Positions 63,730-64,000 of a stretch of 64,000 bases of DNA are shown piece after piece. A program made the position numbers and the translations under genes. The notes under the pieces were generated by a model that was given only the letters and a program-made list of their open reading frames with translations, made no database searches and was not told where the DNA came from. This DNA is from Thiosocius sp942490985 (lineage in GTDB: Bacteria; Pseudomonadota; Gammaproteobacteria; Chromatiales; Chromatiaceae): NCBI GenBank assembly GCA_942490985.1, contig CALNYW010000001.1, positions 372,001 through 436,000 of the forward strand. Reading direction: 5' to 3'. Each line of letters begins with the position of its first letter. Position 1 is the first letter of the stretch.

Positions 63730-64000
63730 TCACGGTGTCTCGCTGCGCACAATGATCTGGCCGCGAAGAAAATAACGGTAGGCTTGGTCGTCGGAGTCTG
63801 CATCACGTGTTGAATTGCTCGCCGCTGACTGTGGGGCTGATGTGGCAAAGTGCCATTTGACCGCAAGCCACACCGTCAACCGATCTGTTCGCGGGCGCAC
63901 CGACGGTGCTCGGCACACAGAGGTAAAGTGAGACCATGGTTTGCCGGCGCGACATGCTGCGCACCGAGACTGTGACAAAGTGAATGAGATGGGAGGGGAT
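63730..64000 (-). CDS. Possible C-terminal part of a gene entering from the right edge
   Basis: On the minus strand a frame without a stop runs from the right edge to 63730. The end reads DDQAYRYFLRGQIIVRSETP, which looks like protein, but the N-terminal half is Ser/Arg/Ala-rich and unconvincing. It could start outside the window. The gap after ndvB (63679 onward) shows nothing else. Confidence 0.2.
   Translation of the reverse strand, partial: SPPISFTLSQSRCAACRAGKPWSHFTSVCRAPSVRPRTDRLTVWLAVKWHFATSAPQSAASNSTRDADSDDQAYRYFLRGQIIVRSETP

Noticed and set aside
1..64000. CRISPR arrays, tRNA or rRNA genes
   Set aside because: I saw no regularly spaced direct repeats and no tRNA- or rRNA-like segments; a tRNA scan was not possible.

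Overview
The window is about 60% GC by eye and has short intergenic gaps, many ATGA-type overlaps and gammaproteobacterial gene families. It is most likely from a chemolithotrophic or phototrophic gammaproteobacterium of a Chromatiales (purple sulfur bacteria) type. The main clues are a form I aerobic CO dehydrogenase, an NAD-linked bidirectional HoxEFUYH hydrogenase and a BciA-type 8-vinyl reductase of (bacterio)chlorophyll synthesis. The lineage is inferred; there is no rRNA or tRNA in the window to confirm it.

Region 1 (216-12641, + strand) is one long CO-oxidation locus: coxM, coxS, coxL (with the form I active-site motif AYRCSFR), coxG, coxD, coxE, two XdhC/CoxI-type cofactor proteins around a MocA-type molybdopterin cytidylyltransferase, then a SufS-type cysteine desulfurase, a SufU-type scaffold, an unknown polytopic membrane protein and moaA. 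Read together, this is an enzyme plus the supply line for its Mo/Cu/S cofactor.

Region 2 (12836-22482) is an accessory island. It holds three unrelated TIR-domain proteins on the minus strand: a TIR-TM-Cys-rich receptor-like protein, a four-helix membrane TIR protein and a TIR-TIR-SLOG protein. Among them are a peptidoglycan-hydrolase-like protein, a divergent DUF2235/Tle-like lipase, a glycerophosphodiester phosphodiesterase and a small hypothetical protein. This is the best candidate for an undescribed NAD-nucleotide signalling or defence system.

Region 3 (22618-26957, - strand) is an FtsX-type ABC transporter operon with an AttH-like lipoprotein. Region 4 (27082-31909) is a SUF operon (sufB, C, D, a DUF59/sufT gene, sufA, sufE) behind a recognisable sigma-70 promoter and an IscR-like operator. 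It lacks sufS, and the only sufS in view is in the cox locus. Region 5 (32115-35379) has hsp20 behind a near-perfect sigma-32 promoter, cbpA-cbpM, yafJ and a PilZ gene. After a small hypothetical gene and a DUF900 hydrolase (35455-36934, - strand) comes region 6 (37254-43669) with hoxEFUYHW and bciA.

Region 7 (43691-48326) has small envelope or secreted proteins, a 266-bp MITE-like element with perfect 23-bp terminal inverted repeats, and alanine dehydrogenase. Region 8 (48732-63678) has a second FtsX-type ABC system, a HipBA toxin-antitoxin pair with palindromic operator candidates, a DUF1488 gene overlapping a tiny upstream ORF, and a giant (about 2950-residue) NdvB-type cyclic beta-1,2-glucan synthase.
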